Notes under the pieces: generated by a model
The model's database searches: none
Seen by the model: the letters and a program-made list of their open reading frames with translations, nothing else
What the model was told of the DNA's origin: nothing
Program-made: the position numbers and the translations under genes
Shown here: positions 7,821 through 15,831 of the stretch, in pieces
Position numbering within the stretch: the stretch's first letter is position 1
Layout: every line of letters begins with the position of its first letter
Source: Pseudarthrobacter sp. NamE2
GTDB taxonomy: Bacteria > Actinomycetota > Actinomycetes > Actinomycetales > Micrococcaceae
NCBI RefSeq assembly: GCF_005796205.1
Contig: NZ_VAHN01000011.1
Location: 93,335-157,334, forward strand
Direction of reading: 5' to 3'
Length of the DNA stretch: 64,000 nt

Positions 7821-10800
7821 GTGAGATCAACTGGAAGAAACCCCATCCGGGACGGGGGATTCCGGAAGGCGGCGGCCCTGGCCGTCGGTTTGCCGTTCCT
7901 CCTGGGCGCAATGGCCACAGGTCCCGCCCTTGCGGCGCCGGCCAGCCAGGACAAGGGGACGGCCGCAACCAGTCCGGGAGCTGCGCAGTTCAAGGACGGC
8001 CGGTACATTGTGGTGCTGGCCGGCGCTGCTGCAGCAGCCTATGAGGGGGAGACTCCCGGCCTCGGGGCGACCAAGCCGCAGAAGGGAAGGAAGCTTGACG
8101 CCGGCAGTGCCAACTACAAGGCCTATGACGCGCACCTCCGCAAGCAGCAGCGTGAAGTGGCGGCAAGCCAGGGCGTCACACCTGCCAAGCACTACACTGC
8201 GGCCCTTAACGGTTTCTCGGCTGCGCTCACCGCAGCGCAGGCCACTGCCCTCGCAAAGGACAACCGGGTCCTGGCGGTAGCCCCGGACGTGGAAAACAGC
8301 CTGGACTACACCACCACGGATTTCCTTAGGCTCACCGGCCCCAACGGTGCCTGGGCCAAGCAGTTCGGCGGCGAAGCGAACGCGGGCAAGGGTGTGGTGG
8401 TGGGCGTCATAGACTCCGGCTACGCTCCCGACAACCCCTTCCTGCAGGGCGACCCGGTGCAGCCCCTCCAAGGTCCTGCCCAGGTCGGCGTTCCCTACCG
8501 CACCGCCGACGGCAATATAGCCATGCTGAAGGCCGACGGCACCACCTTCGAGGGTGACTGCCAGAAGGGTGAGGGAACCGGCGCGTGGTTTGACGGCTCC
8601 CTGTGCAACTCCAAGGTCATCGGCGCCCGCTACTTCGCGGACTCGTTCCTCCAGTACGTCACGCCCGGGAACCGTGCCCCCGAAGAGCTGATCTCGCCTG
8701 TGGACGTCGGCAGCCACGGCACCCACACGGCTACCACTGCCGCCGGCAACGCCAACGTGGAGCAGGTCATCGACGGATCCGGTTTCGGCAAGAGCTCCGG
8801 GGTGGCGCCGGCCGCCAAGGTGTCCGTGTACAAGGTGTGCTGGGAAGACACGAACCCGGACACCGGCGGCTGCTACTCCTCCGCCTCGGTGGAGGCGGTG
8901 GAGGCTGCAATCAAGGACGGCGTCGACGTCCTCAACTACTCCATCTCCGGCAACAACAACAGCACCGTTGACCCTGTGGCCCTGGCATTCCTGAACGCTG
9001 CCGCTGCCGGGGTCTTCGTCTCGGCCTCCGCCGGCAACTCCGGGCCCACGGCGTCCACCGTCAACCACGCCTCGCCGTGGCTCACCACCGTCGCAGCCTC
9101 CACATTCCCCAGCGACCTGCTGGGAACGGTCAAGGTCTCCGACGGCTCGCTGTACCGCGGTGCGTCCATCATGAAGGCGGAGGTGGTGGACAAGTCCGTC
9201 ATCCTCGCCGCCGGTGCTGCGGCGGCGGGAGCAACAGGCGCCAACCTGTGTGGACCGGGCTCACTGGACCCGGCGAAGGTGGCCGGCAAGGTGGTCGTGT
9301 GCGACCGCGGTGTGATCGACCGGACGGCAAAAAGCCAGGAAGTCCTGGACAAGGGCGGGGCAGGGATGATCCTGGTAAACCTCACCAGCAGCTCGGAGGA
9401 CGCGGACAACCATGCGCTGCCCACCGTCCACGTCAATGCACCCAAGAGCCTGGAAATGAAGTCCAAGCTTGAGGCAAACCCCGGGCTGACAGTCAGCCTG
9501 GTCAAGGGCGACCTGACGGGCGAACCGGCTGCACCGGCGCCGCAGATCGCAGGCTTCTCCTCACGCGGTCCCACACTTGCCTCAGGAAGTGACCTGCTGA
9601 AGCCGGACGTGGCAGCCCCCGGGGTCAACGTGCTGGCCGGCGTCTCCACCATCGGCAACGGCGGCGACCAGTTCGGTTTTATGTCCGGCACCTCCATGGC
9701 AGCTCCGCACATTGCAGGTTTCGGCGCCCTGGTTCTCAGCAGGCAGCCCGCCTGGACGCCGGCCACGGTGAAGTCCGCCATGATGACCACGGCCTACCCG
9801 CTGGTCCATCCGGACGGCTCGCCCAACAGGGATCCGTTCCAGGGCGGAGCCGGCCACATCGACTCCACGCGCGTCCTCGATCCGGGCCTCGTCTACAACT
9901 CCGGCATCCGGGACTGGCTGGGCTTCCTCAACGGCCAGGGAATGGAGACGGGTGCTCCGCAGGCTGGAGCCATCGCCGCCCGCGACCTTAATGTGCCGTC
10001 AATCGCCCTGGGCAGCCTGGTGGGCGAAGTCCAGGTCAAACGCCAGCTGACCGCACTGGTGCCCGGTATGTACCGTCCTGAAATCGACCTGCCGGGCTTC
10101 AACGTCCAGGTGGAACCGCAGTCACTCAACTTTGCCAAGGCGGGCCAGACCCGCGAGGTGACTTTGACCATCCGGAACGTCAATGGTCCAATAGGCAAGT
10201 TCAGCACGGGCACGCTGACCTGGAAGGGCCCGCGCACTGTGACTTCGCCCCTGGCCGTCCGGCCGGTGGACGCCCAGATCGCGCCGTCGTTCTCCTTCAG
10301 TTCCCCCGCCGGCTCCGGCAGCGGAACCATGGAACTGGTCTCGGGCTCGGGCACGCCCATCCCGGTGGGGGTGGAAGGTCTGGCACCCCTGAGCCAGACT
10401 GCCATCACCAAGACGCCGGGTGAGTACGCGCCCACCAATGACACGCATAATGCCCTGCTGCAGGTGAACGTTCCGGAAAATGCAACCTTCGCCCGGCTGG
10501 GCATCCAGGCCCAGCCCGAGGATGTTGACTGGGACATGGTGGTATATGGGCCGAATGGTTCCGGCGGGCTGACGGCCACGCAGGTGGCAACGGCGTCCGC
10601 CGGCGAGTTCCTGGACCTGGAGGCACCGCGGGCCGGGACGTACTACATTGTGGCAAACCTGTACTCGACACCGGACAACGGGGCGGCGACGGCAACCGTC
10701 CAGGCCGTGACTTTCACCGGCAGTGCCGGAAACCTTGCGGTGGAACCCAACCCCATCAGCGCTCCGAACGGCACTGCCACCTCAGCCGCTCTCTCCTGGG

Positions 10801-10952
10801 CAGGGTTGGCCGACGGGACCTATGCCTCGCGCTTGACCCTTGGCGGCAACGGTATCCGCACCTGGATCACCGTCCAGGTGGGGGCCGCGGCTGTCCGGGC
10901 TCCGGCCGGCGGCTCTCCCATTGCCCTGGCGCAGACTGTGCCGGCGGCCTGA
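7821..10952 (+). CDS. Secreted S8 family subtilisin-like serine protease with PA domain
   Basis: About 1043 residues from the GTG at 7821, chosen because AAAGGG lies six bases upstream; an in-frame ATG at 7806 is the alternative. Order: basic N-terminus and signal peptide ending near ALAAPAS; an inhibitor-I9 propeptide (YIVVLAGAA to LNGFSAALTAAQA); catalytic Asp in VVVGVIDSGY (about residue 198), His in GSHGTHTATTAAGN (299), a PA domain inserted around residues 430-580 (KVAGKVVVCDRG), and Ser in SGTSMAAPHIAG (625). A C-terminal beta-rich part (about 700-1043) follows, with no sortase signal. An extracellular peptidase. It converges on an operon with two subtilisin-inhibitor-like proteins, its most obvious potential partners. 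Confidence 0.93.
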   Translation: MRSTGRNPIRDGGFRKAAALAVGLPFLLGAMATGPALAAPASQDKGTAATSPGAAQFKDGRYIVVLAGAAAAAYEGETPGLGATKPQKGRKLDAGSANYKAYDAHLRKQQREVAASQGVTPAKHYTAALNGFSAALTAAQATALAKDNRVLAVAPDVENSLDYTTTDFLRLTGPNGAWAKQFGGEANAGKGVVVGVIDSGYAPDNPFLQGDPVQPLQGPAQVGVPYRTADGNIAMLKADGTTFEGDCQKGEGTGAWFDGSLCNSKVIGARYFADSFLQYVTPGNRAPEELISPVDVGSHGTHTATTAAGNANVEQVIDGSGFGKSSGVAPAAKVSVYKVCWEDTNPDTGGCYSSASVEAVEAAIKDGVDVLNYSISGNNNSTVDPVALAFLNAAAAGVFVSASAGNSGPTASTVNHASPWLTTVAASTFPSDLLGTVKVSDGSLYRGASIMKAEVVDKSVILAAGAAAAGATGANLCGPGSLDPAKVAGKVVVCDRGVIDRTAKSQEVLDKGGAGMILVNLTSSSEDADNHALPTVHVNAPKSLEMKSKLEANPGLTVSLVKGDLTGEPAAPAPQIAGFSSRGPTLASGSDLLKPDVAAPGVNVLAGVSTIGNGGDQFGFMSGTSMAAPHIAGFGALVLSRQPAWTPATVKSAMMTTAYPLVHPDGSPNRDPFQGGAGHIDSTRVLDPGLVYNSGIRDWLGFLNGQGMETGAPQAGAIAARDLNVPSIALGSLVGEVQVKRQLTALVPGMYRPEIDLPGFNVQVEPQSLNFAKAGQTREVTLTIRNVNGPIGKFSTGTLTWKGPRTVTSPLAVRPVDAQIAPSFSFSSPAGSGSGTMELVSGSGTPIPVGVEGLAPLSQTAITKTPGEYAPTNDTHNALLQVNVPENATFARLGIQAQPEDVDWDMVVYGPNGSGGLTATQVATASAGEFLDLEAPRAGTYYIVANLYSTPDNGAATATVQAVTFTGSAGNLAVEPNPISAPNGTATSAALSWAGLADGTYASRLTLGGNGIRTWITVQVGAAAVRAPAGGSPIALAQTVPAA

Positions 10953-10972
10953 CAAGCTAATCGAAAAGAAAA

Positions 10973-11004
10973 GGACCCCGGGCGGCAGCCACCGCCCGGG
11001 GTCC
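10973..11004. terminator. Bidirectional terminator between subtilase and SSI operon
   Basis: A perfect 13-base stem, GGACCCCGGGCGG and its complement, encloses a six-base loop. It is flanked by A-rich sequence on the left and TTCC on the right. It sits between two converging genes and can stop both transcripts. Confidence 0.8.
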
Positions 11005-11026
11005 TTCCGTTAACCCGTGCCCCGCG

Positions 11027-11362
11027 TCAGACGTCCCGTCCACCGCCGAACAGCGGCGCCATGGTGTTCCACCGGGAAATTTCGCAGCCGTCAGTCCGCT
11101 TAAACACCGCTTCCACCGGGCGGTCATGGAAGGTTCCGGTGACCACCGCCACCTGGGGTCCGCCATACTGCTGCGTGCAGAGCCGGGGCGGTCCGGGCTG
11201 CGGGAAAAAGATCCGCTCTCCGAACTCCTGCACCACCATCAGCGCTGCTTCCGCGTTTGGAAGGGTGGTGGCGTCGGAGAGTATCCCGTCCTCCGCTGCC
11301 AGCCGGAATACGTGTTCGACGGAGCCCGGGTCCTCCCTTAGCCTGATGGTCAGGTTGATCAT
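11027..11362 (-). CDS. SSI-like (subtilisin inhibitor-like) protein without signal peptide
   Basis: A 111-residue protein starting at the ATG at 11362, which overlaps the upstream stop (ATGA). Its C-terminal half (LCTQQYGGPQVAVVTG, AVFKRTDGCEISRW) aligns closely with the secreted SSI-type protein encoded 0.9 kb upstream in the same operon (CTQQYGGPQTAAVSG, AEFARTNGCEIS). It has no signal peptide, and where the secreted copy has its first cysteine pair this one has Arg and Leu (VFRLAAEDG, AALMVV), so only one disulfide pair remains. It is probably a cytoplasmic relative of the streptomycete subtilisin inhibitors; whether it inhibits a protease is unknown. Confidence 0.65.
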   Translation of the reverse strand: MINLTIRLREDPGSVEHVFRLAAEDGILSDATTLPNAEAALMVVQEFGERIFFPQPGPPRLCTQQYGGPQVAVVTGTFHDRPVEAVFKRTDGCEISRWNTMAPLFGGGRDV

Positions 11363-12300
11363 CGGGCTTCGACCGCCGTTGCGGCGGACAGCGCCCCGGC
11401 GAGCCTTTGCCGCAGCAGCGCGGCCTCGGCGGCGAAAGAGCGCTGGTGTTCCACATAGGCGGCCTTGCCCTGCGGTGTCTCGATGGCGATCGCGGGATAG
11501 CCCCACTCCTCCAGGTCGTAAGGGGACGCCTGCATGTCCATGGCACGGATCCGCCAGGAGAGTTCGAAGCAGTCCATGACCATTTCACTTGGAAGCAGGG
11601 GCAGCAGCTTGTAGGCCCACTTGTACAGGTCCATGTTGGCGTGCAGGCAGCCCGGCTGCTCCATGTGCCGCTGGTTTTCGCGGCTCGGTGCGAACTCGTT
11701 CAAGACAGTGGCATCAGGTGTGTAGAAGCGGAAGGCATCAAAGTGCGTGCAGCGGATCCGGTTGTCCTCCACCACCTTGTCCGTTCCTGCAGATCCCAGC
11801 CGCAGTCGAAGGTATTCGTGCCGCAGGTCGAACCTGTCCTGGTGGTAAACCATCGCCCACTCGTGCAGGCCGAAGCAGCCAAACTGCGCGGGCCGGGCTG
11901 CGGTGTTCCGGAGGATGATTCCGGCAAACGCCACCGCTTCCTTGCGGTCGGCAAGGAAGCCGGCCACGTCAACGGTAACCGCAGTGCTGCCCGCAGGCAG
12001 CCCCAGAGAGGCGAGCGCGCCGTCGTCGAGCCTCCTGTAGTGCTTCCATTCAGCGCGGGCTATTGCCTTGTCCCCCAGCAGGATGGTGCCCGCACCGGGA
12101 TGCCAGCGGCGGAGCTGTCCGGGTTTCTGGGTGTAGTAGGTGAAGAGGAAGTCCTCAACGGGGTGCTTTTGCCCGGCGGAGCGCCGTGCAAGGTAGGGGT
12201 CGGCGTAGCGGCTGACACGCTGTTGGTGGGCATCCTCAAGTGCCCGCCATTCGTCCGCCGCCAGGACCCTAAGCTGCTCCACCGGCGTGGCCCAGGACAT
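11359..12300 (-). CDS. Conserved actinobacterial protein of unknown function (often labelled 3-methyladenine DNA glycosylase)
   Basis: About 313 residues from the ATG at 12300, overlapping the end of the upstream SSI gene by about 30 bases. Conserved-looking blocks are RYADPYLARRSAGQKHPVED, FLFTYYTQKPGQLRRWHPGAG, FGLHEWAMVYHQ, RCTHFDAFRFYTP and QPGCLHANMDLYKWAYKLLP, rich in His, Trp and Tyr as in an enzyme. As I recall, close relatives are annotated as 3-methyladenine DNA glycosylase, but I see none of the helix-hairpin-helix or AAG-family motifs that would justify this. No signal peptide. Its position between two SSI-type genes is the main clue to a role. Confidence 0.6.
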   Translation of the reverse strand: MSWATPVEQLRVLAADEWRALEDAHQQRVSRYADPYLARRSAGQKHPVEDFLFTYYTQKPGQLRRWHPGAGTILLGDKAIARAEWKHYRRLDDGALASLGLPAGSTAVTVDVAGFLADRKEAVAFAGIILRNTAARPAQFGCFGLHEWAMVYHQDRFDLRHEYLRLRLGSAGTDKVVEDNRIRCTHFDAFRFYTPDATVLNEFAPSRENQRHMEQPGCLHANMDLYKWAYKLLPLLPSEMVMDCFELSWRIRAMDMQASPYDLEEWGYPAIAIETPQGKAAYVEHQRSFAAEAALLRQRLAGALSAATAVEAR

Positions 12301-12829
12301 CCCTGGCCGCATCCCAGGCGCTGATCTCACAGCCGTTGGTACGCGCGAATTCCGCGTCCACCGCCACTCCGTCCACAACGCCGGAGACGGCGGCCGTCTG
12401 GGGCCCGCCGTATTGTTGCGTGCACGCCTGCGCAGTGCTGCGGGTGTTGGGGCTCAGCAAGGAGGGGTTCTCCTGGATGGCAGCGCAGGCAGCGTCAGGT
12501 GCAGGATGGCTGCTCTCTGCGGCCGGTACGCCGGCCTCGCACACCAGCGTGTAGCTGACCTCCGGCTCACCCTCAGCGGGTATGACCGTGATAGCGAGCT
12601 CCGCGTTGCCCTGCCCGGGACCTGCCGGAGGCGCGGAGTTTTCGGGGGCGGGCGCGGGGACGGATGTTTCCGTGTCTGGAGATGGCGACGGCGTGGCACC
12701 GGCTGCCGCTGACGGGGACGTAACCGGGGCCGAAGACGCAGCGGAGCCGCCGACCGGCGCGGTTGAGCAGGACGACAACAATGCGGCAGCGGTTGCCAGT
12801 GCTGCCAGCTGCGGCCATATCTCACGCAT
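12269..12829 (-). CDS. Lipoprotein with C-terminal SSI-type protease inhibitor domain
   Basis: A 186-residue protein from the ATG at 12829, nine bases after GGGAAGG; an ATG at 12847 is less well placed. Residues 1-21 form a lipoprotein signal ending in the lipobox LLSSC. A Ser/Thr/Pro/Ala-rich linker (about 25-80) would lift the domain off the membrane. The rest matches Streptomyces subtilisin inhibitor: YTLVCEAG, PDAACAAI, ACTQQYGGPQ and TNGCEIS supply four cysteines for the family's two disulfides. By alignment with the CPMVY reactive loop of SSI, P1 would be Gln. Likely surface-anchored control of a serine protease. Confidence 0.8.
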   Translation of the reverse strand: MREIWPQLAALATAAALLSSCSTAPVGGSAASSAPVTSPSAAAGATPSPSPDTETSVPAPAPENSAPPAGPGQGNAELAITVIPAEGEPEVSYTLVCEAGVPAAESSHPAPDAACAAIQENPSLLSPNTRSTAQACTQQYGGPQTAAVSGVVDGVAVDAEFARTNGCEISAWDAARDVLGHAGGAA

Positions 12830-12893
12830 TGACGGGTGCCTTCCCATCCTTCGATTCTAGCTGCAAGCGTTGTCCTCCCGGCCCTGGGGGCGG

Positions 12894-13361
12894 TCAGGAA
12901 TTGCCCTCCGAGGTTGCGGCAATAAGTCCCATCATGGACGCGTGCAGTTCGGTGACCTGGCTCCGGGTCAGCCCAAGCCGTTCCATCATGGTGCCTGGAA
13001 CCTCAAGGGCCTGCTGCCTCAGGGCCGCTCCCTAGGCCGTCAGGTCCACGGCCAACGCGCACTCGTTGCCATTGGCCCGGCCGCGGGTGATGAGCCCGAG
13101 CGGCCTCCAGCCGGCGCAGGAGGGGTGAGATGGTGGCCGGGTCCTGCGCCAGTGCTTCACTGATGTTCCGCACCGTCCGCGGCTGTTCTCCCACAGGCAC
13201 AGCATGACGAGGTATTGCGGGTGGGTCAGGTGGAGCTTCTCAAGGACGGGCTTATAGGCCCCCACAACGCTTCTGGCCGCCACCGTCAGGGCGAAACGGA
13301 GCTGGTGTTCCAGGAGCAGGTCCTCTTCCTGCGCCGCAGCTGGCGTTACGGCAGTCGTCAT
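12894..13361 (-). pseudogene. Decayed MarR family transcriptional regulator
   Basis: The conceptual protein is a MarR winged-helix regulator: MTTAVTPAAAQEEDLLLE, LRFALTVAARSVVGAYKPVL, LHLTHPQYLVMLCLWEN, then PRTVRNISEALAQDPATISP, LITRGRANGNECALAVDLTA and a C-terminal MMERLGLTRSQVTELHASMM. Reading it requires three repairs: one missing base near 13181, one extra base near 13098, and a TAG at 13032-13034 where the frame otherwise continues for about 45 codons. The two frameshifts compensate each other but scramble the recognition-helix segment. The start retains a good GGAGG. Either a recent pseudogene or several base-call errors in one short stretch. Confidence 0.75.
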
Positions 13362-13372
13362 GGCGCCTCCAA

Positions 13373-13401
13373 TTGACAGTGCATTAATTATTAGCGCACA
13401 G
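13373..13401. promoter_or_regulatory. Operator-like imperfect palindrome between the MarR remnant and a small gene
   Basis: In the 76-base divergent intergenic region, TGCATTAAT and ATTAGCGCA (13379-13398) form an imperfect inverted repeat in an AT-rich patch, next to a consensus TTGACA at 13373-13378. Its shape suits a MarR-family dimer site. No good -10 box at 17 bases was found on the plus strand. Confidence 0.4.
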
Positions 13402-13437
13402 TTTAGGCGCAGCAGTGACAGCGGAAGGAGCCGGCAC

Positions 13438-13680
13438 ATGGGCAAGGGCAACGTGGAACACAAGGGCAGCGCATCACAGCGCTTCATGCGGGCTACCGGC
13501 AAGCTGCGCGCAATCTTCGGTCCGGCCAACCGCTCCTCCCTGGTGCACGAAATGACCGATGAGAACCGCAGGCTGCTGGCGCAGCGCCAGGCGGAAACGC
13601 AGCAGTGGGAAACGGTTTCCCGGCCGGACGGCAGTACTTATGTGGTGCCCCGCAACCCGGAGGACAAGTCCCTGCGCTGA
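13438..13680 (+). CDS. Small hydrophilic protein, first of a related pair
   Basis: An 80-residue protein from the ATG at 13438, preceded by GGAAGGAG. Charged, with no membrane segment. Its core, RFMRATGKLRAIFGPANRSS, aligns with GLMNVTERLRFFFGPAARLD of the next gene, and the C-termini share the pattern of an acidic/Ser stretch followed by DGSTYVVPR or SGHHYAVRR. The two are therefore probably paralogues. I do not recognise a family with a known function. Divergence from the MarR remnant suggests it was once under that regulator's control. Confidence 0.65.
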   Translation: MGKGNVEHKGSASQRFMRATGKLRAIFGPANRSSLVHEMTDENRRLLAQRQAETQQWETVSRPDGSTYVVPRNPEDKSLR

Positions 13681-13831
13681 TCCGCCGGCACTGGTTCCGC
13701 GGGCCGCCTTGCAGGCCCCGGTTTGCCTTGCGCCCGGCTCCGTTTCCTGCCCGGGGGCGTAAAATTAGGGCACTGCCTCCCCCATGAGGCAGCAGCTTTC
13801 GGCCCGATTACCGGGAAGGGGGTGGGAAACA

Positions 13832-14047
13832 GTGGCACATGTAGTCAGCGGGTTAATGAACGTTACGGAGAGGCTTCGGTTTTTCTTCGGGCCTGCCGCC
13901 CGGCTGGACGTCGATTCGCCAGTAGTGCACAAGCATGACGAGTTCGAGCAGGCCTCCGAGGAGGATCTCTCGCACTTCGTGGTGGAAACCGATTCGTCCG
14001 GCCACCATTACGCTGTCCGCCGCGAGGACCTTGAGCGGTATACCTAG
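13832..14047 (+). CDS. Small hydrophilic protein, second of a related pair
   Basis: A 71-residue protein from the GTG at 13832, about ten bases after a GGGAAGGGGG purine run; an in-frame ATG at 13856 is an alternative and one at 13784 lacks a ribosome site. It has the FFFGPAARLD and SGHHYAVRREDLERYT segments shared in pattern with the preceding gene. No membrane segment or known domain. Followed immediately by a strong terminator. Confidence 0.6.
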   Translation: MAHVVSGLMNVTERLRFFFGPAARLDVDSPVVHKHDEFEQASEEDLSHFVVETDSSGHHYAVRREDLERYT

Positions 14048-14072
14048 GCAACCGGCCCGGCATCCCGCACTA

Positions 14073-14129
14073 ACGTCAAAAGCCGGTCCGCCGTCCGATA
14101 ATACGGAATGGCGGACCGGCTTTTGACGT
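14073..14129. terminator. Bidirectional terminator with a perfect 20-bp stem
   Basis: ACGTCAAAAGCCGGTCCGCC at 14073-14092 is repeated exactly in reverse complement at 14110-14129 around a 17-base loop. Stem-embedded AAAA and TTTT runs give a U tract in either direction. It separates the small gene from the converging aspartokinase gene. Confidence 0.85.
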
Positions 14130-14144
14130 AATTACGCAGCCAGG

Positions 14145-15503
14145 CTACCGGCCAGTGCCGCCGTAAACGGTGGCTTCCTGTTCGACATCCAGGCCGAATG
14201 CCTTATGGATTACGCGCACCGCTTCATCCAGCAGGTCGGCGTGGGTGACCACGGAGATGCGGATCTCCGAGGTGGAGATCATGTTGATGTTGATGCCGGC
14301 GTCGGACAGGGCCTTAAAGAATGTGGCGGAAACCCCCGGGTGGGAGCGCATGCCAGCACCGATCAGCGAAAGCTTGCCGATTTGCTCGTTGTACTCGATG
14401 CTTTCGAAGCCGATCTGGTCCTGCGCCGCGTGCAGGGCGGCGAGGGCGTCGGCGCCCTCAACGATCGGCAGCGTGAACGAGATATCCGTACGGCCGGTGC
14501 CGTGCGTGGACACATTCTGCACGATCATGTCGATGTTGGAGTGGGCGTCTGCGATGACCTGGAAGATGGCGGCCGCCTTGCCGGGGATGTCCGGAACACC
14601 AACAACGGTGACCTTGGCTTCGGAACGGTCGTGTGCAACGCCGGAGATGATTGGCTGCTCCAAGGCAACTCCCTCTTGTGTGGTGATCTTGTCTTCGGCG
14701 CTGGGGATGACCCAGGTGCCTTCGTGCTGGCTGAATGAGGAGCGGACGTGCAGGGGCACGCCGAACCTGCGGGCGTACTCGACGCAGCGAAGGTGCAGGA
14801 TCTTTGCGCCGGATGCGGCCAGCTCGAGCATTTCCTCGCTGGAGATGGTCTCGATCTTTTGTGCCGAGGGAACCACGCGCGGATCGGCGGTAAAGATACC
14901 GTCAACGTCCGTGTAGATCTCGCAGACGTCGGCTTCCAGGGCGGCTGCCAGCGCCACGGCCGTGGTGTCCGAGCCGCCACGGCCCAGCGTGGTGATCTCG
15001 TTGGTGGCCCGGCTCATACCCTGGAAGCCGGCCACGATGGCGATGTTGCCCTTATCCAGTGCGGTGCGGATGCGGTGCGGATCGACGTCGATAATCCGGG
15101 CCTTGCCGTGGATACCGTCCGTGATCATGCCGGCCTGGGATCCGGTGAAGGACTGCGCGGAGGCACCCAGCTTGTTGATGGCCATTGCCAGCAGCGCCAT
15201 GGAGATGCGCTCGCCTGCGGACAGCAGCATGTCCAATTCACGGGCGGGAGCGGAATCGGTCACCTGCGCGGCGAGGTCAAGGAGTTCGTCGGTGGTGTCA
15301 CCCATGGCGGAGACCACAACCACTACCTTATTGCCGGCCTCCTGCGCGTCGACCACACGCTTGGCCACCCGCTTGATGCCGTCTGCGTCAGCCACCGAGG
15401 ACCCGCCGAACTTCTGCACGATGAGCTGTTTGGTCACCGCACGGCCCGTGGGCAGCACCTGCGGCTGGGTTGCTTTGTGCACTTCGGTGGTGGGCGTACT
15501 CAT
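14145..15503 (-). CDS. lysC: Aspartate kinase
   Basis: A 452-residue aspartokinase, catalysing ATP-dependent phosphorylation of aspartate, the first step to lysine, threonine, methionine and diaminopimelate. The kinase domain has [29 protein letters not shown] and [22 protein letters not shown]; two ACT domains follow ([18 protein letters not shown] and [17 protein letters not shown]) for feedback control. The start at 15503 has GAAGG seven bases upstream and gives about 25 residues more than usual before the kinase core. A TTG with upstream GAGGGAG at the position of the Corynebacterium beta-subunit start could permit an internal beta product. Confidence 0.96.
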   Translation of the reverse strand: MSTPTTEVHKATQPQVLPTGRAVTKQLIVQKFGGSSVADADGIKRVAKRVVDAQEAGNKVVVVVSAMGDTTDELLDLAAQVTDSAPARELDMLLSAGERISMALLAMAINKLGASAQSFTGSQAGMITDGIHGKARIIDVDPHRIRTALDKGNIAIVAGFQGMSRATNEITTLGRGGSDTTAVALAAALEADVCEIYTDVDGIFTADPRVVPSAQKIETISSEEMLELAASGAKILHLRCVEYARRFGVPLHVRSSFSQHEGTWVIPSAEDKITTQEGVALEQPIISGVAHDRSEAKVTVVGVPDIPGKAAAIFQVIADAHSNIDMIVQNVSTHGTGRTDISFTLPIVEGADALAALHAAQDQIGFESIEYNEQIGKLSLIGAGMRSHPGVSATFFKALSDAGININMISTSEIRISVVTHADLLDEAVRVIHKAFGLDVEQEATVYGGTGR

Positions 15504-15831
15504 GCGCGTACCTTCATTGGATCGGTGTGGAGGCCAGGCAGCCTGACGCCGGAACGGCGGGACTTCCTCCGACAGTTTATCGCCGCGTGCAGTGCGGCGT
15601 GGAATTGTGACCCGAACTCAGCCGGCAGGCCGCCGGGCTGGCGCGCGCTCCGGACCCCTGCCCGGCGCTTGGCCCGCGGCACCCGGCATCGTGTAGGCCG
15701 GTGGCGGGGTCCGGTGCCATGCCTGGACAGGGTGGCCGGGCTGGACCAGCATGGAGGCAGTAGTACCACCAGGGCCGGTCTGACCGGCCATCACCGGGGC
15801 TGGGGCTGTCCACGGAAAGGCGGGGCTGCGC
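15504..15831. other. Intergenic region upstream of lysC and a membrane-protein gene
   Basis: 328 bases between divergent genes. It should contain the lysC promoter; TTCCAC and GATAAA on the minus strand at 17-base spacing (near 15600-15575) are a weak candidate. A short inverted repeat GCCGGT-CTG-ACCGGC lies near 15774. No convincing gene is seen. Confidence 0.4.
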
